A stretch of DNA of 64,000 bases from Paenibacillus sp. SYP-B3998 (GCF_010820665.1 NZ_JAAIKC010000009.1:124001-188000), one strand, 5' to 3'; numbered from the stretch's first letter, positions 16,118 to 25,169 are shown. Program-made: numbers and translations. Notes: generated by a model from the letters alone, not told the origin.

Positions 16118-16556
16118 AAACGTCTCCCTCCTTTTCCTTCAAAAGGTTCGGTGCTCGGGTATGCCAGACGCAATTCGATCCTAATGTACTCATGTTATCA
16201 TTATCCATTTTGTGACGTCCAGTTTTAACAAGCCAAATGATAAATCATACAATTAAGAAGATTTCGAACTTGCTCGATCGCTTAAATGTCATGTCCAACC
16301 CCCTTATGTCTACGGGCAAGTATGGTTTAGTTGTTACAGTTTTGGGAACGTATGCGCGGGAGCCTGCGACATGCTAGCGACAGTCTGGAATGACATACGC
16401 CGCAGGCTATTATCTTTAACCCCATTAAGGGTGAGTAAATAATAGGATCATTTGACAAGCCTTGGGCTCCTTTTTGTATGGGATCGAATGGGGAGATCAT
16501 TTTCCACGCATACTGGTAGGAGAATCGACAATATGATGACAACTAGCTGGACTTCA
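16118..16556. other. Intergenic region without a recognisable gene
   Basis: About 440 bases between the divergent regulator and ctaB. An eight-base inverted repeat, AGCCTGCG (16361-16368) and CGCAGGCT (16401-16408), separated by 32 bases, could form a hairpin in an RNA, but I recognise no known riboswitch. Open frames at 16327-16542 (-) and 16452-16658 (+) lack ribosome sites and coding character. Confidence 0.5.
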
Positions 16557-16585
16557 TTGTCAAACGGTGTTTGGGTTGGTATGAT
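16557..16585 (+). promoter_or_regulatory. Sigma-A promoter of ctaB
   Basis: TTGTCA (16557-16562), 17-base spacer, TATGAT (16580-16585), with a TG extension (TGG before the -10). The leader to ctaB is about 50 bases. Confidence 0.75.
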
Positions 16586-16641
16586 GAGAATGTTCATCAA
16601 TTCGATTTGCTCGGAAGTAAGACATACAGGAGGGCAATTAC

Positions 16642-17604
16642 TTGGAAAATCAAATTAGCTACGAATCCGCTTCGAGCGCTTCGCCAAAAGCATCGGAATT
16701 AGTAGAGAATAGTACGGATTCGGTAGAGCCAGTGACGTTGAAAGACTTTTATCGCTTGGTTAAACCAGGTATTATTTATTCGAACTTAATGACGGCATTT
16801 GCCGGTTATTGGGTAGCAGCCCATTGGCAAGTGACTTGGACGCATCTTATTATAACCATGCTGGGCATAGCGCTCGTGATGGCAGGCGGTACGGTACTTA
16901 ATAACTACTTAGACCGTGAAATGGACGCCAAGATGGAACGTACGAAGAATAGAGCTCTTCCTAGCGGGAGAATGAGCGCGAATGTCGTTCTTAGGTACGG
17001 AATTACACTTGGAGTGATCGGTTTAGCGGTCTTGTACTTCGGAGCGAATTCTCCGCTGGCGGCGCTCGTAGGACTTATTGGATTGTTCCTTTATGTATGG
17101 CTCTATACTGCTTGGTTCAAAAGAACCTCCGTATGGAGTACGTTCGTAGGTGCATTCTCCGGTGCGACACCACCACTTATTGGATATGTCGCGGTTAGCG
17201 GAACCATTGATGTGGGAGGTCTTCTGCTCTTCGCCTTTCTGTTTCTATGGCAGCCGCCTCACTTTTGGGCACTCGGTATTCGCCGCATGGAAGAGTATCG
17301 TGCTGCAGGGTTCCCATTGCTTCCCGTTGTGAAAGGTTCATATATCACCAAAATTAGCATGATTCGCTACATTGTTTTGTTAGTTCCCGTAACGGTGATG
17401 CTGACTGCTTTCGGTTATGTGGGCTATTTATTCTTGTTCGGTTCGACGATTTTGGGTTTGATCTGGGCTTACATGAGTGTCAAGGGTTTTCAGGCTACGG
17501 GCGAGGCTGAAGTAGTATGGGCCAAACGGATATTTCTTTACTCTATTATTTATTTAACGCTTCTTTCGATCCTGATGGTGATTGATACCATGAGGATTAG
17601 CTAA
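16642..17604 (+). CDS. ctaB: Protohaem IX farnesyltransferase (haem O synthase)
   Basis: Adds a farnesyl group to haem b to make haem o, the first step towards haem a for cytochrome oxidase. The 320-residue membrane protein is a UbiA-family prenyltransferase. The two Asp-rich motifs are visible: NNYLDREMDAKMERTKNR (near 87-104) and the later LWQPPHFWALGI with RRMEEYRAAGFPLLP. The start is TTG at 16642-16644 with AGGAGGG seven bases upstream. Residues 1-30 form a polar Ser-rich tail before the first helix. The Sco gene follows after a terminator; ctaA is at 34153. Confidence 0.95.
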   Translation: MENQISYESASSASPKASELVENSTDSVEPVTLKDFYRLVKPGIIYSNLMTAFAGYWVAAHWQVTWTHLIITMLGIALVMAGGTVLNNYLDREMDAKMERTKNRALPSGRMSANVVLRYGITLGVIGLAVLYFGANSPLAALVGLIGLFLYVWLYTAWFKRTSVWSTFVGAFSGATPPLIGYVAVSGTIDVGGLLLFAFLFLWQPPHFWALGIRRMEEYRAAGFPLLPVVKGSYITKISMIRYIVLLVPVTVMLTAFGYVGYLFLFGSTILGLIWAYMSVKGFQATGEAEVVWAKRIFLYSIIYLTLLSILMVIDTMRIS

Positions 17605-17623
17605 ATCATTGTTGCATCTTGCG

Positions 17624-17652
17624 AATCCCATGGCGACATGGGATTTTCTTTT
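17624..17652 (+). terminator. Terminator after ctaB
   Basis: AATCCCATG and CATGGGATT form a nine-pair stem with loop GCGA, followed by TTCTTTT. Some readthrough into the Sco gene is possible since no clear promoter lies between. Confidence 0.8.
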
Positions 17653-17687
17653 AACGTCATTATATACATAAAGCGAGGGAGTTAATG

Positions 17688-18320
17688 ATGAGTACTTTTT
17701 TTCAAAAAAATTGGTTTAAGCTTGCAATTGGAGCTATCTTGATTGCTATGATTGCTTCATTTGCCTATAAGCTGTGGTTTACAGACGGAGCGCCGGATGA
17801 GCGATTGAAGGCGATGAAGCAAGCTCCTTCTTTTCAATTGCAGGATCTAGACGGTAAAGCTGTTTCTTCTAAAGATATGGATGGAAAGGTAAGACTTGTT
17901 TATTTCTTCTATTCCTTCTGTCCGGATGTATGCATGCCGACTTCATTCTTGCTTTCTAAAGTGCAGGATTCTTTGCAGCAAAAAGGATTGCTTGGCACTA
18001 AAGCAGAGATTGTTTCTATCTCGGTTGATCCTACGCGTGATACGCCGGAAGTTCTCAAGGAATTTGGCAGCCGTTTCGAGTCGAAGCCGGTTCCAGGCGG
18101 ATGGACTTTCTTACGAGGTGATGAAGCTAAGATTCATAAGCTTGCTGAGGACTTTGGCATTATGGTTATTAAAGAGAAGGACGGGAACTTCTCGCATTCC
18201 AACGCTATTTTACTAGTAGATCCTAAAGGGATGCTCCGAAATTACTACGATGCAGGTAATCCGGAGCTTGATGTAGACCATATTGTTAAAGATGTGGTTA
18301 CGTTATCCAAAGGAAAGTAA
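17688..18320 (+). CDS. Sco1/SenC-family copper chaperone for cytochrome c oxidase
   Basis: Membrane-anchored thioredoxin-fold protein delivering copper to the Cu-A site of cytochrome oxidase (YpmQ-like). From the second of two tandem ATG codons it has 210 residues: one N-terminal membrane anchor (about 11-30), then a domain outside the cell. Copper ligands are visible as C78 and C82 in FCPDVC and H170 in NFSHSNAI. The second ATG (17688) is preferred because GAGGGAG lies six bases before it; the first, 17685, is too close. It sits after ctaB, which fits oxidase assembly. Confidence 0.92.
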   Translation: MSTFFQKNWFKLAIGAILIAMIASFAYKLWFTDGAPDERLKAMKQAPSFQLQDLDGKAVSSKDMDGKVRLVYFFYSFCPDVCMPTSFLLSKVQDSLQQKGLLGTKAEIVSISVDPTRDTPEVLKEFGSRFESKPVPGGWTFLRGDEAKIHKLAEDFGIMVIKEKDGNFSHSNAILLVDPKGMLRNYYDAGNPELDVDHIVKDVVTLSKGK

Positions 18321-18345
18321 GCGTCTTTAAATCGAATTTAAATAT

Positions 18346-18699
18346 TTATTCAAAAGCAGGGTCTGGAGCAGGGTATATGATATACGCTTCCAGTCCTGCT
18401 TTTTCTAATTGCTGAATGAGATATTCCTCGGGTGTGCCTTCAACTCCTGCATATCCTTTTCGCGTATAAATTTGTTCGGCATCAGGGAAGGTATCGCATA
18501 GGAGACCGCGGATTTTTTTGCCAGAAGCGTCGTTGTCCGTAAATAAATAGACTTGTTTGTCTCCTACCTTCTTTCTCAAATCTTCAAGTGTTGTTGAACT
18601 CGGAGTGCCGAACGTGCATAGAATCGTGATTTGCTCTTGGATGACGCGCTTTAAACGGCTTTTGTCGTTTTTTCCTTCTACAATAATGACAATCGACAT
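18346..18699 (-). CDS. Toprim-domain protein (YusF-like)
   Basis: A 117-residue single-domain toprim protein. The toprim signature is complete: Glu8 in VIIVEGKND and D55-N-D57 in YLFTDNDASG. Such small toprim proteins (YusF-like, related to the RNase M5 and primase catalytic domain) are common in Bacillales; their substrate is not established. The ATG at 18697-18699 has GAGGGG seven bases upstream. The longer frame reaching 18867 would begin inside a terminator and is rejected. Confidence 0.8.
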   Translation of the reverse strand: MSIVIIVEGKNDKSRLKRVIQEQITILCTFGTPSSTTLEDLRKKVGDKQVYLFTDNDASGKKIRGLLCDTFPDAEQIYTRKGYAGVEGTPEEYLIQQLEKAGLEAYIIYPAPDPAFE

Positions 18700-18825
18700 G
18701 CGAACCCCTCGTTTCAAGTTCTTTTTTTGTAGTATAACCACTTTTAACGAGTGTTCCAAGCTATTATTCGACGAAGGAGTATCGCATACAACCGTGATTT
18801 CCCGGGAAATGACATACATTGACAG

Positions 18826-18858
18826 CGCTAAAAACGGCTTGAAAGACTCAAGCCGTTT
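18826..18858 (-). terminator. Terminator of the MFS transporter gene
   Basis: AAACGGCTTGA (18832-18842) pairs perfectly with TCAAGCCGTTT (18848-18858), loop of five. The minus strand continues with TTTT. Confidence 0.85.
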
Positions 18859-18874
18859 ATGATTCATGTTATGT

Positions 18875-20041
18875 TTAAATCGTCACAGGAACTTTAAATG
18901 TACGCAGGGGTAGTAACGAAAGTGCTAACATTAAGATGAAAAAAGCGATGAAGTAGGAAGAGATATGATCTCGCAGCTGTCCAGCCAACATAGGACCGAA
19001 AAAGGCTCCAATGGAATATGAAATGGAGAGCAGAGAAAATACGCGACCGTAACGATTACTGCTTGTAATACTTGCAAGAAGCGCAGCTAAGGAAGGGAAA
19101 ATGATTCCCTTGGCCATCCCAATCATGAAGAGCGATACGGATAGGGGAATTGGCCAATTGATTGCTAGACCGAAGAAAACAATTGCGAGTGATAAGCTGC
19201 CGCCGACGGTGCGAATAAAGGGAGAGATTTTATTTAAAAACCATAAGCTGATTGTTAAGAGCGCACCAAGGCTGACTAAGGTGAAAAATACACCAGAGGT
19301 TAAAATAGAGCCGCGCGCTGCTTGCATGAGAGGGAGTTCGAAAAATAGAATACCCTGCGAGCAGGAAAGGGCAACTGGGATGAGAAAGAACAACCAGGGA
19401 ATGGAGAAAGCTGAGGTCGATTCGAGTTCTCCGCCTAAGATGGCATGACCATGGTGATCTAGCAACGCTGATTTGTCCAAGGTGTGTTCCAGGCTCCGAT
19501 TCTCTTTTACGCCGAATATAGCAAGAATGCCTGTCACGATGAGGATCCAACCAAGTACGGAGAAGGCGGTACTGAAGCCAATTTTGGCAACCAATAGAGC
19601 GCCAGCGGCAGGTGAAACGACAGAAGCCAACGTATGCACTAGGCCATTGCCTGTCATAAGCTTGCTTTGATGAACGCGGTCACGGGCAATTCGGGCCAAT
19701 AAGGATAAGCAGGCTGGCGATAGGAAGGCCAACACGAACCCGCTAATGGAGCGAATATACAGCAAATGCCATGGATCTTTGACGTTAGATTGAAAAAGCA
19801 GGATAATCCCTGCTACAATCAGGCTGAAGACAATGAAAAATTTGCTGCCGTATTTGTCCACGCCATATCCTGCGATCAGATTTCCTGGCAGATGGGTAAT
19901 GGAATACACCCCCATAATCAAGCCGATAAATGAAGGTGCTGCGCCTAGAGATAAGGCAAAGGGGGATAAAATGGGATATTGTGCGTGTAAATCAAAAAAA
20001 GCGACAAACATAAACAAGTACAACCAGATCGCTGTTCGCAT
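18875..20041 (-). CDS. Major facilitator superfamily transporter
   Basis: A 388-residue, 12-helix MFS permease. The conserved loop 2-3 motif appears as GYGVDKYGSKFFIVF (about 58-72), and a second, weaker version in the other half. LLYIRSISGFVLAFLSPACLSLLARI matches loop 4 of drug/sugar MFS exporters. The substrate cannot be told. The ATG follows a GGTGAG site. It diverges from the small membrane-protein operon at 20151. Confidence 0.88.
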   Translation of the reverse strand: MRTAIWLYLFMFVAFFDLHAQYPILSPFALSLGAAPSFIGLIMGVYSITHLPGNLIAGYGVDKYGSKFFIVFSLIVAGIILLFQSNVKDPWHLLYIRSISGFVLAFLSPACLSLLARIARDRVHQSKLMTGNGLVHTLASVVSPAAGALLVAKIGFSTAFSVLGWILIVTGILAIFGVKENRSLEHTLDKSALLDHHGHAILGGELESTSAFSIPWLFFLIPVALSCSQGILFFELPLMQAARGSILTSGVFFTLVSLGALLTISLWFLNKISPFIRTVGGSLSLAIVFFGLAINWPIPLSVSLFMIGMAKGIIFPSLAALLASITSSNRYGRVFSLLSISYSIGAFFGPMLAGQLRDHISSYFIAFFILMLALSLLPLRTFKVPVTI

Positions 20042-20150
20042 GTCTCACCGCCTACCTTATAGTCTTGTCTCTTCTTAAGATGTACGCTGCTCGTCCTGCG
20101 GTTATGACCTTTCCGTATAAATGACACAATTAAAGTTAGGAGGCCAAAAG

Positions 20151-20306
20151 TTGGACGCTTATGTCATCATGCTGCTGACAGCTGTTGCTGTATTCCTTGT
20201 TTTTCGTTTAAGACAATCATTTCGCAAAACGAGAGGGCAACTGGATAAAACCGAGGAAATCCAAAATAAGCTCGCACAATTAAGGAAAAAAAGAGATGAA
20301 GAATAA
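20151..20306 (+). CDS. Short single-pass membrane protein
   Basis: 51 residues from the TTG at 20151: one N-terminal helix (about 4-20), then a charged Lys/Arg/Glu helix (RLRQSFRKTRG, IQNKLAQLRKKRDEE) that should lie in the cytoplasm. AGGAGG lies seven bases before the TTG. The upstream ATG at 20121 lacks a site. It is the first gene of a three-gene run with 20360 and 20805. I do not recognise it. Confidence 0.7.
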   Translation: MDAYVIMLLTAVAVFLVFRLRQSFRKTRGQLDKTEEIQNKLAQLRKKRDEE

Positions 20307-20359
20307 CGAGTCCATGTAGTATGATAGGAATGAACTTTTTATTAGGAGGGCGTTTAATT

Positions 20360-20794
20360 TTGGATCAATGGATTTCTTTTGCTCAAGATCGTTGGTATTT
20401 AATTGTAGCAGCTGTCATTGTGCTTTTTATTGTCATCGGAATCGTGAAAACGGTTGTAAAATGGATTCTTATCCTTGTGATTGTAGGGGCATTAGTATTA
20501 TATGGGGCCAATTATAAGGATAAACTGCAAGATATAGGTGCCAGTGTAGTGACGCAAGTGGGCGATGAAGTGAAGGAGAAAGCGTTGAGCGCTTTAACAT
20601 CGGAAGCGAAGGATGCCCAGTTCAAAGCGAATCCGGATGGCTCCTTCCTCATTACAACGAAGAGTTTGAAGGTAGAGGGTAAAGCCGGAACGGATGAAGT
20701 GCAAGTAACCTTTTTGGGTAAAACCTTCAAGATGAACGCAACCGCAGCTATTAACGCATTTATTGAACAAGCTCAAAAGAGCGCTAAGTCTTAG
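20360..20794 (+). CDS. Hypothetical membrane protein
   Basis: 144 residues from the TTG at 20360, with AGGAGGG nine bases upstream. Two adjoining hydrophobic segments (about 13-30 and 34-48) are followed by a soluble domain rich in Val, Lys and Asp with short beta-like repeats (GSFLITTKSLKVEGKAG, DEVQVTFLGKTFKM). It may be exposed outside the membrane. The gene ends ten bases before the transglutaminase-domain gene and shares its transcript. No family recognised. Confidence 0.75.
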   Translation: MDQWISFAQDRWYLIVAAVIVLFIVIGIVKTVVKWILILVIVGALVLYGANYKDKLQDIGASVVTQVGDEVKEKALSALTSEAKDAQFKANPDGSFLITTKSLKVEGKAGTDEVQVTFLGKTFKMNATAAINAFIEQAQKSAKS

Positions 20795-20804
20795 GAGGAG
20801 AATC

Positions 20805-21953
20805 ATGACGGATATGACTTGGACGCAAGGTCTTTCATTCAATCTCATATCGATCGTGATCGTACTTACGTTTGCAGGCTCGATTATCCAGGGTTTTTTT
20901 CAAGGAGGATCTGGTTCAGCCAAGCGCCTCATCTCGATGTTGGTAGAAGCTATCATTGTAATCCTCTCAATGTTTTTAGCATGGCGTGGTGTTTTGTTGA
21001 TTTCACCTCTGATTCAAACCTGGTTGAAGGGACAAAACTTGCAAATCCCGATCGGCGATATTGGGTTGATGAAGCAGCTCTACTTTACGTGTATGACAAG
21101 TATTAGAGATTTTCCGCTATTGCGGTTCGGTGTTGTATTTCTATTGGGTTATATGATCGTCAAGCATGTGCTTAATCTCTTGTCTGATCCTTGGGTTGGT
21201 CATTGGCTGGCTAGACGCAGCGTGAATGAGCCTCGGAATCGCTCGTTTATTAGCTCTATAACTGGTGGAATGATTGGTTCTATTGCGGGATTTGCCAGAG
21301 CTCTTATGTTTATCGCTATATTATTTATTTATGTGACGCTGTTTCCTCATTCCTTAGTTACACCTTATATTGAATCATCACAGCTGTATCAAAAAGGGGC
21401 TAAAGAAGTGATTTCACCGTTTACCGGTGATTTTATTGCCGATAAAGCGCCTGTGTTTACACGGGCAGTAGAGCAGGAATTCACGAATATTCTCCAACGG
21501 AAATATGAGGTTCTGGATGCCAAAATTCCAGAAAATATTTCGGATGCTGCCTTAGAAGTGACTGCAAGAGGTAAAACGGACGAAGAGAAGGCCGAATTGT
21601 TGTATAAATGGGTCGGAACCAGGGTTCAGTATGACTGGGATAAGGTGAAGCTTTATGAGGAACAACGAATTTGGAAGGAGCAAACACCTGAGGATACGTT
21701 TAATTCGCACAAAGGTGTATGTATTGACTACTCCCGTTTGTATGCCCTCATGGCCAGATCGGCTGGTCTTGATGTGAAGGTCGTGACTGGGCTTGGTTAT
21801 GATGGCCAAGGCAGCTATGGACCTCATGCGTGGAACGAAGTGTATTTGAAGGAGACTGACCGTTGGGTACCGCTGGATTCAACGTGGGTGGCGAGCGGAG
21901 GTAATTGGTTCAATCCCCCTAACTTTGATCAAACGCATATTAAAGAAGCATGA
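20805..21953 (+). CDS. CvpA-like membrane domain fused to transglutaminase-like domain
   Basis: A 382-residue protein in two parts. Residues 1-185 contain four or so hydrophobic segments arranged like CvpA-type proteins. Residues about 235-382 form a transglutaminase-like (cysteine protease fold) domain with the triad C306 (HKGVCIDYS), H341 (GPHAWNEVY) and D358 (PLDSTW). The domain probably acts at the outer membrane face on wall or coat proteins, but this is inference. The ATG at 20805 has TAGGAGGAG upstream. Third gene of the 20151-21953 operon; a terminator follows. Confidence 0.88.
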   Translation: MTDMTWTQGLSFNLISIVIVLTFAGSIIQGFFQGGSGSAKRLISMLVEAIIVILSMFLAWRGVLLISPLIQTWLKGQNLQIPIGDIGLMKQLYFTCMTSIRDFPLLRFGVVFLLGYMIVKHVLNLLSDPWVGHWLARRSVNEPRNRSFISSITGGMIGSIAGFARALMFIAILFIYVTLFPHSLVTPYIESSQLYQKGAKEVISPFTGDFIADKAPVFTRAVEQEFTNILQRKYEVLDAKIPENISDAALEVTARGKTDEEKAELLYKWVGTRVQYDWDKVKLYEEQRIWKEQTPEDTFNSHKGVCIDYSRLYALMARSAGLDVKVVTGLGYDGQGSYGPHAWNEVYLKETDRWVPLDSTWVASGGNWFNPPNFDQTHIKEA

Positions 21954-21974
21954 GAAAGATCAGCTTCACCTATA

Positions 21975-22016
21975 GAAGTCATTCCTTGGACGAGAAAAGG
22001 AGATGGCTTCTTTTTT
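21975..22016 (+). terminator. Terminator of the transglutaminase operon
   Basis: GAAGTCATTCCTT pairs with AAGGAGATGGCTTC (one bulge, one G-U), followed by six T. Confidence 0.75.
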
Positions 22017-22074
22017 CTTCCTTAGTAAATGTGGTAAACTGAAATAGGCAGTTTAATGATATGAGGGAGAATTT

Positions 22075-22797
22075 ATGCGTAAACCACTTCAACAATACCA
22101 AATGATTTATTTTGATGCAGGGGACACCTTGCTTACCATTCCGGCTGCTCAAACCATTTTGAAGCAATATTTGCAATTGCGTTATTTGGACAGGGACGAG
22201 ACTCATATTAGTGAACTTTTTACAGAAGCATTTCGTCTATTTTACTATGTAAATAAGCAAGATTCGTTCGAAGCATGCACCCCTGACTCAGATCGTGAAT
22301 TTTGGGTGAATCTATATAAATATGTCCTGCATAAATTGGGGATTCACGAAGAATGGACGGAAAGCGAGATTCATGCTTGCTGTCATGAGCTTTATGACAT
22401 CTATACAGCACCTGAATATTACGAGCTGTTTGATGATGTGAAACCATGCTTAGAGCGCTTGCAACGTATGGGCTTTAGGATGGGAATCGTCAGCAACTTT
22501 GCCCCGACACTCAAAACGATTCTTGAAAGCAAAGGTATACTACACTATTTTGAACCGGTTATTGTGTCAACGGAAGTCGGCTTGGAGAAGCCGGACCCGG
22601 CTATTTTTCAGTTAGCATTGAATCAGGCAGAACTAAAACCAGAGAACATTCTTTATATAGGTGATCATGAGACGAACGATATATGGGCTCCAAATCAAGT
22701 GGGTATCGATGCGGTTCGGATTCTTCGGTATTCTTATCACACGGGAGAAGGCATACACTCTTTACTGGAATTGTTCGACAACCAGGTAAAAGGCTGA
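22075..22797 (+). CDS. HAD-superfamily hydrolase (REG-2/HDHD3-like)
   Basis: A 240-residue phosphatase-fold enzyme. Motif I is FDAGDT with nucleophile D14; the usual second Asp (position 16) is Gly, as in REG-2-like members. Motif II is IVSNF, motif III the Lys of GLEKPDP, and motif IV GDHETND. A helical cap (about residues 20-110) precedes motif II. The substrate is unknown. GAGGGAGAAT precedes the ATG. The next gene, a PBP, begins 18 bases later and is probably cotranscribed. Confidence 0.88.
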   Translation: MRKPLQQYQMIYFDAGDTLLTIPAAQTILKQYLQLRYLDRDETHISELFTEAFRLFYYVNKQDSFEACTPDSDREFWVNLYKYVLHKLGIHEEWTESEIHACCHELYDIYTAPEYYELFDDVKPCLERLQRMGFRMGIVSNFAPTLKTILESKGILHYFEPVIVSTEVGLEKPDPAIFQLALNQAELKPENILYIGDHETNDIWAPNQVGIDAVRILRYSYHTGEGIHSLLELFDNQVKG

Positions 22798-22815
22798 GAA
22801 AGGAATTGAGAACCG

Positions 22816-24885
22816 ATGAAGTCGTCCATGATGGATGATCCGAAGAAAAATGAAATTACCAAAAAGCGACACTTTTCATTTCGGATCAATATTTTTTTCT
22901 TTTTAACCTTTGTGCTATTTTCCATTTTGATCGTACGGTTGGCCATTCTTCAATTCGTGCAAGCGAAAGATCTGAAAGCAGCAGAGAATACAAATACGAA
23001 TCAAACGACGAAGATCGCTCCGATTCGCGGCAATATTTATGATTCAGCCCGTTCACCGATCGCGTACACGATTCCTGTACAGTCGTTATTTTTCCGAATT
23101 GAGCCGTCGCAATCCAAGAAAGAAGACGAAGTGATTGGCTTAGCTTATAAGTTAAAAGAGTTGTTTGACAAGTACGGAAAGCCGGATTCCAAGAAACCGA
23201 CGCCAGCCGAAATCGTACTTGCGATGGACTTAGGTTATGATATTGATAAGAAAAAGGTCAAAGACCCGAGCTATTATTGGGTACCACGTCGAATTAAATC
23301 TGATCTGTCCAAGGAAGAAATTGCGATTTTGTTGGAGCATCGCGACGATTTCAAGTGGTTGGAAGTGACGGAAGAAAGTATTCGCACCTATGAGATGGAC
23401 GATGCAAGTACGATCCCAAGCACGATTGCACCTCAATTAATTGGGTACCTCAAACCTTATTCAACTGAACGAGCCAAAGACATGTATAAAGATAATCCGA
23501 ACAGCAAGGGGTACCTGGATAGCGAAAATGTCGGGTTTGATGGGATTGAGCGGATGTATCAGGACGAACTTAGGGGTACAAACGGGTCGAAAGAATATCC
23601 TGTCAATGCCGCGATGAAAATTATCGGAAGAGCCAAGGTGACGGCTCCGATCAAAGGAAATAATTTGTATCTGACAATCAATAAAGATATTCAAAAAACC
23701 GCAGAAAAAGCGATTAAGGATCAGCTTGACTTCCTGCACTCCTCCTATGCAAGGAATGACTCATTTATTAAATATGGATCTAACGCGCAAGCAGGTTACG
23801 CAGTTGCAATGGAAGTAGAAACAGGCCGTGTAGTAACGATGGCGAACTTTCCTGACTACAACTCAAATGACTGGACCGGGGGTATTTCTCAAGCCACTCT
23901 AGATGAAATCGGTTCTTATATCTCCAACGGTTCGATAACAACGGCATATCCGAAATACACGGATAAGGAGCGGCCTAAACACCCATCTTCTATTGTGTTC
24001 ATGGGCTCCACGATCAAACCGTTGTCGGTTCTGATTGGATTGACAGAGAAATTGTTCTCATCAAGAGATCCCTACAATGATAATGGTTCTTTTAGCTTCG
24101 GGAAAACGGGCAGCGCAAGTACGATTACAAACTCAGGCAAGGCGGCTTATGGTACGTTGTATGCGGACTCTGCCATCGAGCATTCATCAAATACGTATAT
24201 GTCTGCGATGGTTGGCCTTCCCTTTTATTCGAAATATGGCGGAGAAAATCCAGCCGTTACGGATAAATGGGCTGAATATTTAGCCAAATTCGGTATTGGT
24301 GTCAAGACAGGGAGCGGCCTACCAGGAGAGTATGTTGGTGGTAACGATTTTATTAAAAATGCGAAGAAGGATAGTTACCAATCTGCGATGGTATATGCTT
24401 CTTGGGGGCAAAATGAGAAGACGACGACGCTGCAGCTAGCGCAATTCACGGCAACACTGGCTAGCCGCGGCAAAAGAATGAAACCCCTATTTGTTGACGA
24501 AATCCAAAGCTACGAGGGAGCGCTTGTCAAAAAAGTGGAACCGGAAGTCCTTGATGATAATTCAGCTTTATTCGCGAAGGCGGATTGGAACACGATAATC
24601 CACGGAATGAAGAGTGGTGCGGAAGGCATTGAAGAATTGCCTTATAATGTTGCACGGAAAACAGGGACGTCCACGCAAGCAGTCTCAGGCGGAACGATTG
24701 ATAATGCTGTGTTTGTTGCATTCGCGCCAGTTGAGAATCCGAAATTGGCTATTGCAGTCGTAGTGCCGGAAGGCGGTTTTGGACGCTATGGAGCTTCTCC
24801 GATCGCGGCCAAAATCTTCCAGGCCTATGATGCTGCTAATGATGGCGTATTGACCAAGGCAGGCGGAGGGAAAAAGCCTTGGTAA
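22816..24885 (+). CDS. Class B penicillin-binding protein (transpeptidase)
   Basis: A 689-residue monofunctional D,D-transpeptidase that cross-links peptidoglycan, anchored by one N-terminal helix (about 24-47). The dimerisation domain follows (to about 270, including IRGNIYDSARSPIAYT), then the catalytic domain with S398-TIK401, S457-SN459 and K615-TG617. No PASTA repeats are present, so it is closer to PBP2/PbpA/PbpH types of the elongation machinery or a sporulation PBP than to PBP2B. The ribosome site is weak. A strong terminator follows. Confidence 0.9.
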   Translation: MKSSMMDDPKKNEITKKRHFSFRINIFFFLTFVLFSILIVRLAILQFVQAKDLKAAENTNTNQTTKIAPIRGNIYDSARSPIAYTIPVQSLFFRIEPSQSKKEDEVIGLAYKLKELFDKYGKPDSKKPTPAEIVLAMDLGYDIDKKKVKDPSYYWVPRRIKSDLSKEEIAILLEHRDDFKWLEVTEESIRTYEMDDASTIPSTIAPQLIGYLKPYSTERAKDMYKDNPNSKGYLDSENVGFDGIERMYQDELRGTNGSKEYPVNAAMKIIGRAKVTAPIKGNNLYLTINKDIQKTAEKAIKDQLDFLHSSYARNDSFIKYGSNAQAGYAVAMEVETGRVVTMANFPDYNSNDWTGGISQATLDEIGSYISNGSITTAYPKYTDKERPKHPSSIVFMGSTIKPLSVLIGLTEKLFSSRDPYNDNGSFSFGKTGSASTITNSGKAAYGTLYADSAIEHSSNTYMSAMVGLPFYSKYGGENPAVTDKWAEYLAKFGIGVKTGSGLPGEYVGGNDFIKNAKKDSYQSAMVYASWGQNEKTTTLQLAQFTATLASRGKRMKPLFVDEIQSYEGALVKKVEPEVLDDNSALFAKADWNTIIHGMKSGAEGIEELPYNVARKTGTSTQAVSGGTIDNAVFVAFAPVENPKLAIAVVVPEGGFGRYGASPIAAKIFQAYDAANDGVLTKAGGGKKPW

Positions 24886-24901
24886 ACCGATTAGATAAAG
24901 A

Positions 24902-24928
24902 GAGCTTGCTGAGGCAGGCTCTTTTTTT
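24902..24928 (+). terminator. Terminator of the PBP gene
   Basis: GAGCTTGC and GCAGGCTC (one G-U pair), loop TGAG, followed by seven T. Confidence 0.85.
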
Positions 24929-25160
24929 ATTTAGGAACGTCAAGCTAGGGTTAGGCATATGCTAAAATATGGCAATTAAAAGCGATTTACCCTAAAAGTT
25001 GCTCTAGGCAAACTTTTGTGCGCAAAGGAAAGGCGGTGAGCGCGTTATGAAAAGAATTCGCCTATCAGCATCGCTGAGAAGACTCATCATTACCTTTATT
25101 TTTCTATAGGAATCGGTTGAATCCTCGTATGCATCGCATTTCCAGTATGGACATCTGATA
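24929..25160. other. Intergenic region before asnB
   Basis: No established gene. A very short reading frame at 25048-25110 (+) begins with ATG behind AAAGGCGGTGA and encodes a basic then hydrophobic 20-residue peptide (MKRIRLSASLRRLIITFIFL). It may be a chance frame or a leader/toxin-like peptide. Confidence 0.3.
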
Positions 25161-25169
25161 TGGTATACT
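25161..25169 (+). promoter_or_regulatory. Extended -10 promoter of asnB
   Basis: TGGTATACT, a TGn-extended -10, 58 bases before the asnB start. The -35 is poor. Confidence 0.5.

Noticed and set aside
16196..16215. A possible Fur site upstream of the response regulator (TTATCATTATC)
   Set aside because: Only one half of the 19-base dyad matches; about 11 of 19 positions, which is not convincing.
16452..16658. A 68-codon plus-strand frame running into ctaB
   Set aside because: It spans the ctaB promoter, has no ribosome site and overlaps the supported TTG start of ctaB in another frame.
18700..18867. N-terminal extension of the toprim protein
   Set aside because: The extension would start in the MFS terminator and has no ribosome site; the ATG at 18697-18699 with GAGGGG is clearly better and gives the normal family start.
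25001..25060. A GEMM (c-di-GMP) riboswitch-like stretch (GGCAAAC, CGCAAAG)
   Set aside because: The space between the two motifs is far too short for the GEMM P2 stem and tetraloop, and the rest of the consensus is missing.
25048..25110. A 20-residue basic/hydrophobic peptide (MKRIRLSASLRRLIITFIFL) as a toxin
   Set aside because: It is very short, has no antisense RNA promoter that I can identify, and could be a chance frame; noted only in the intergenic entry.
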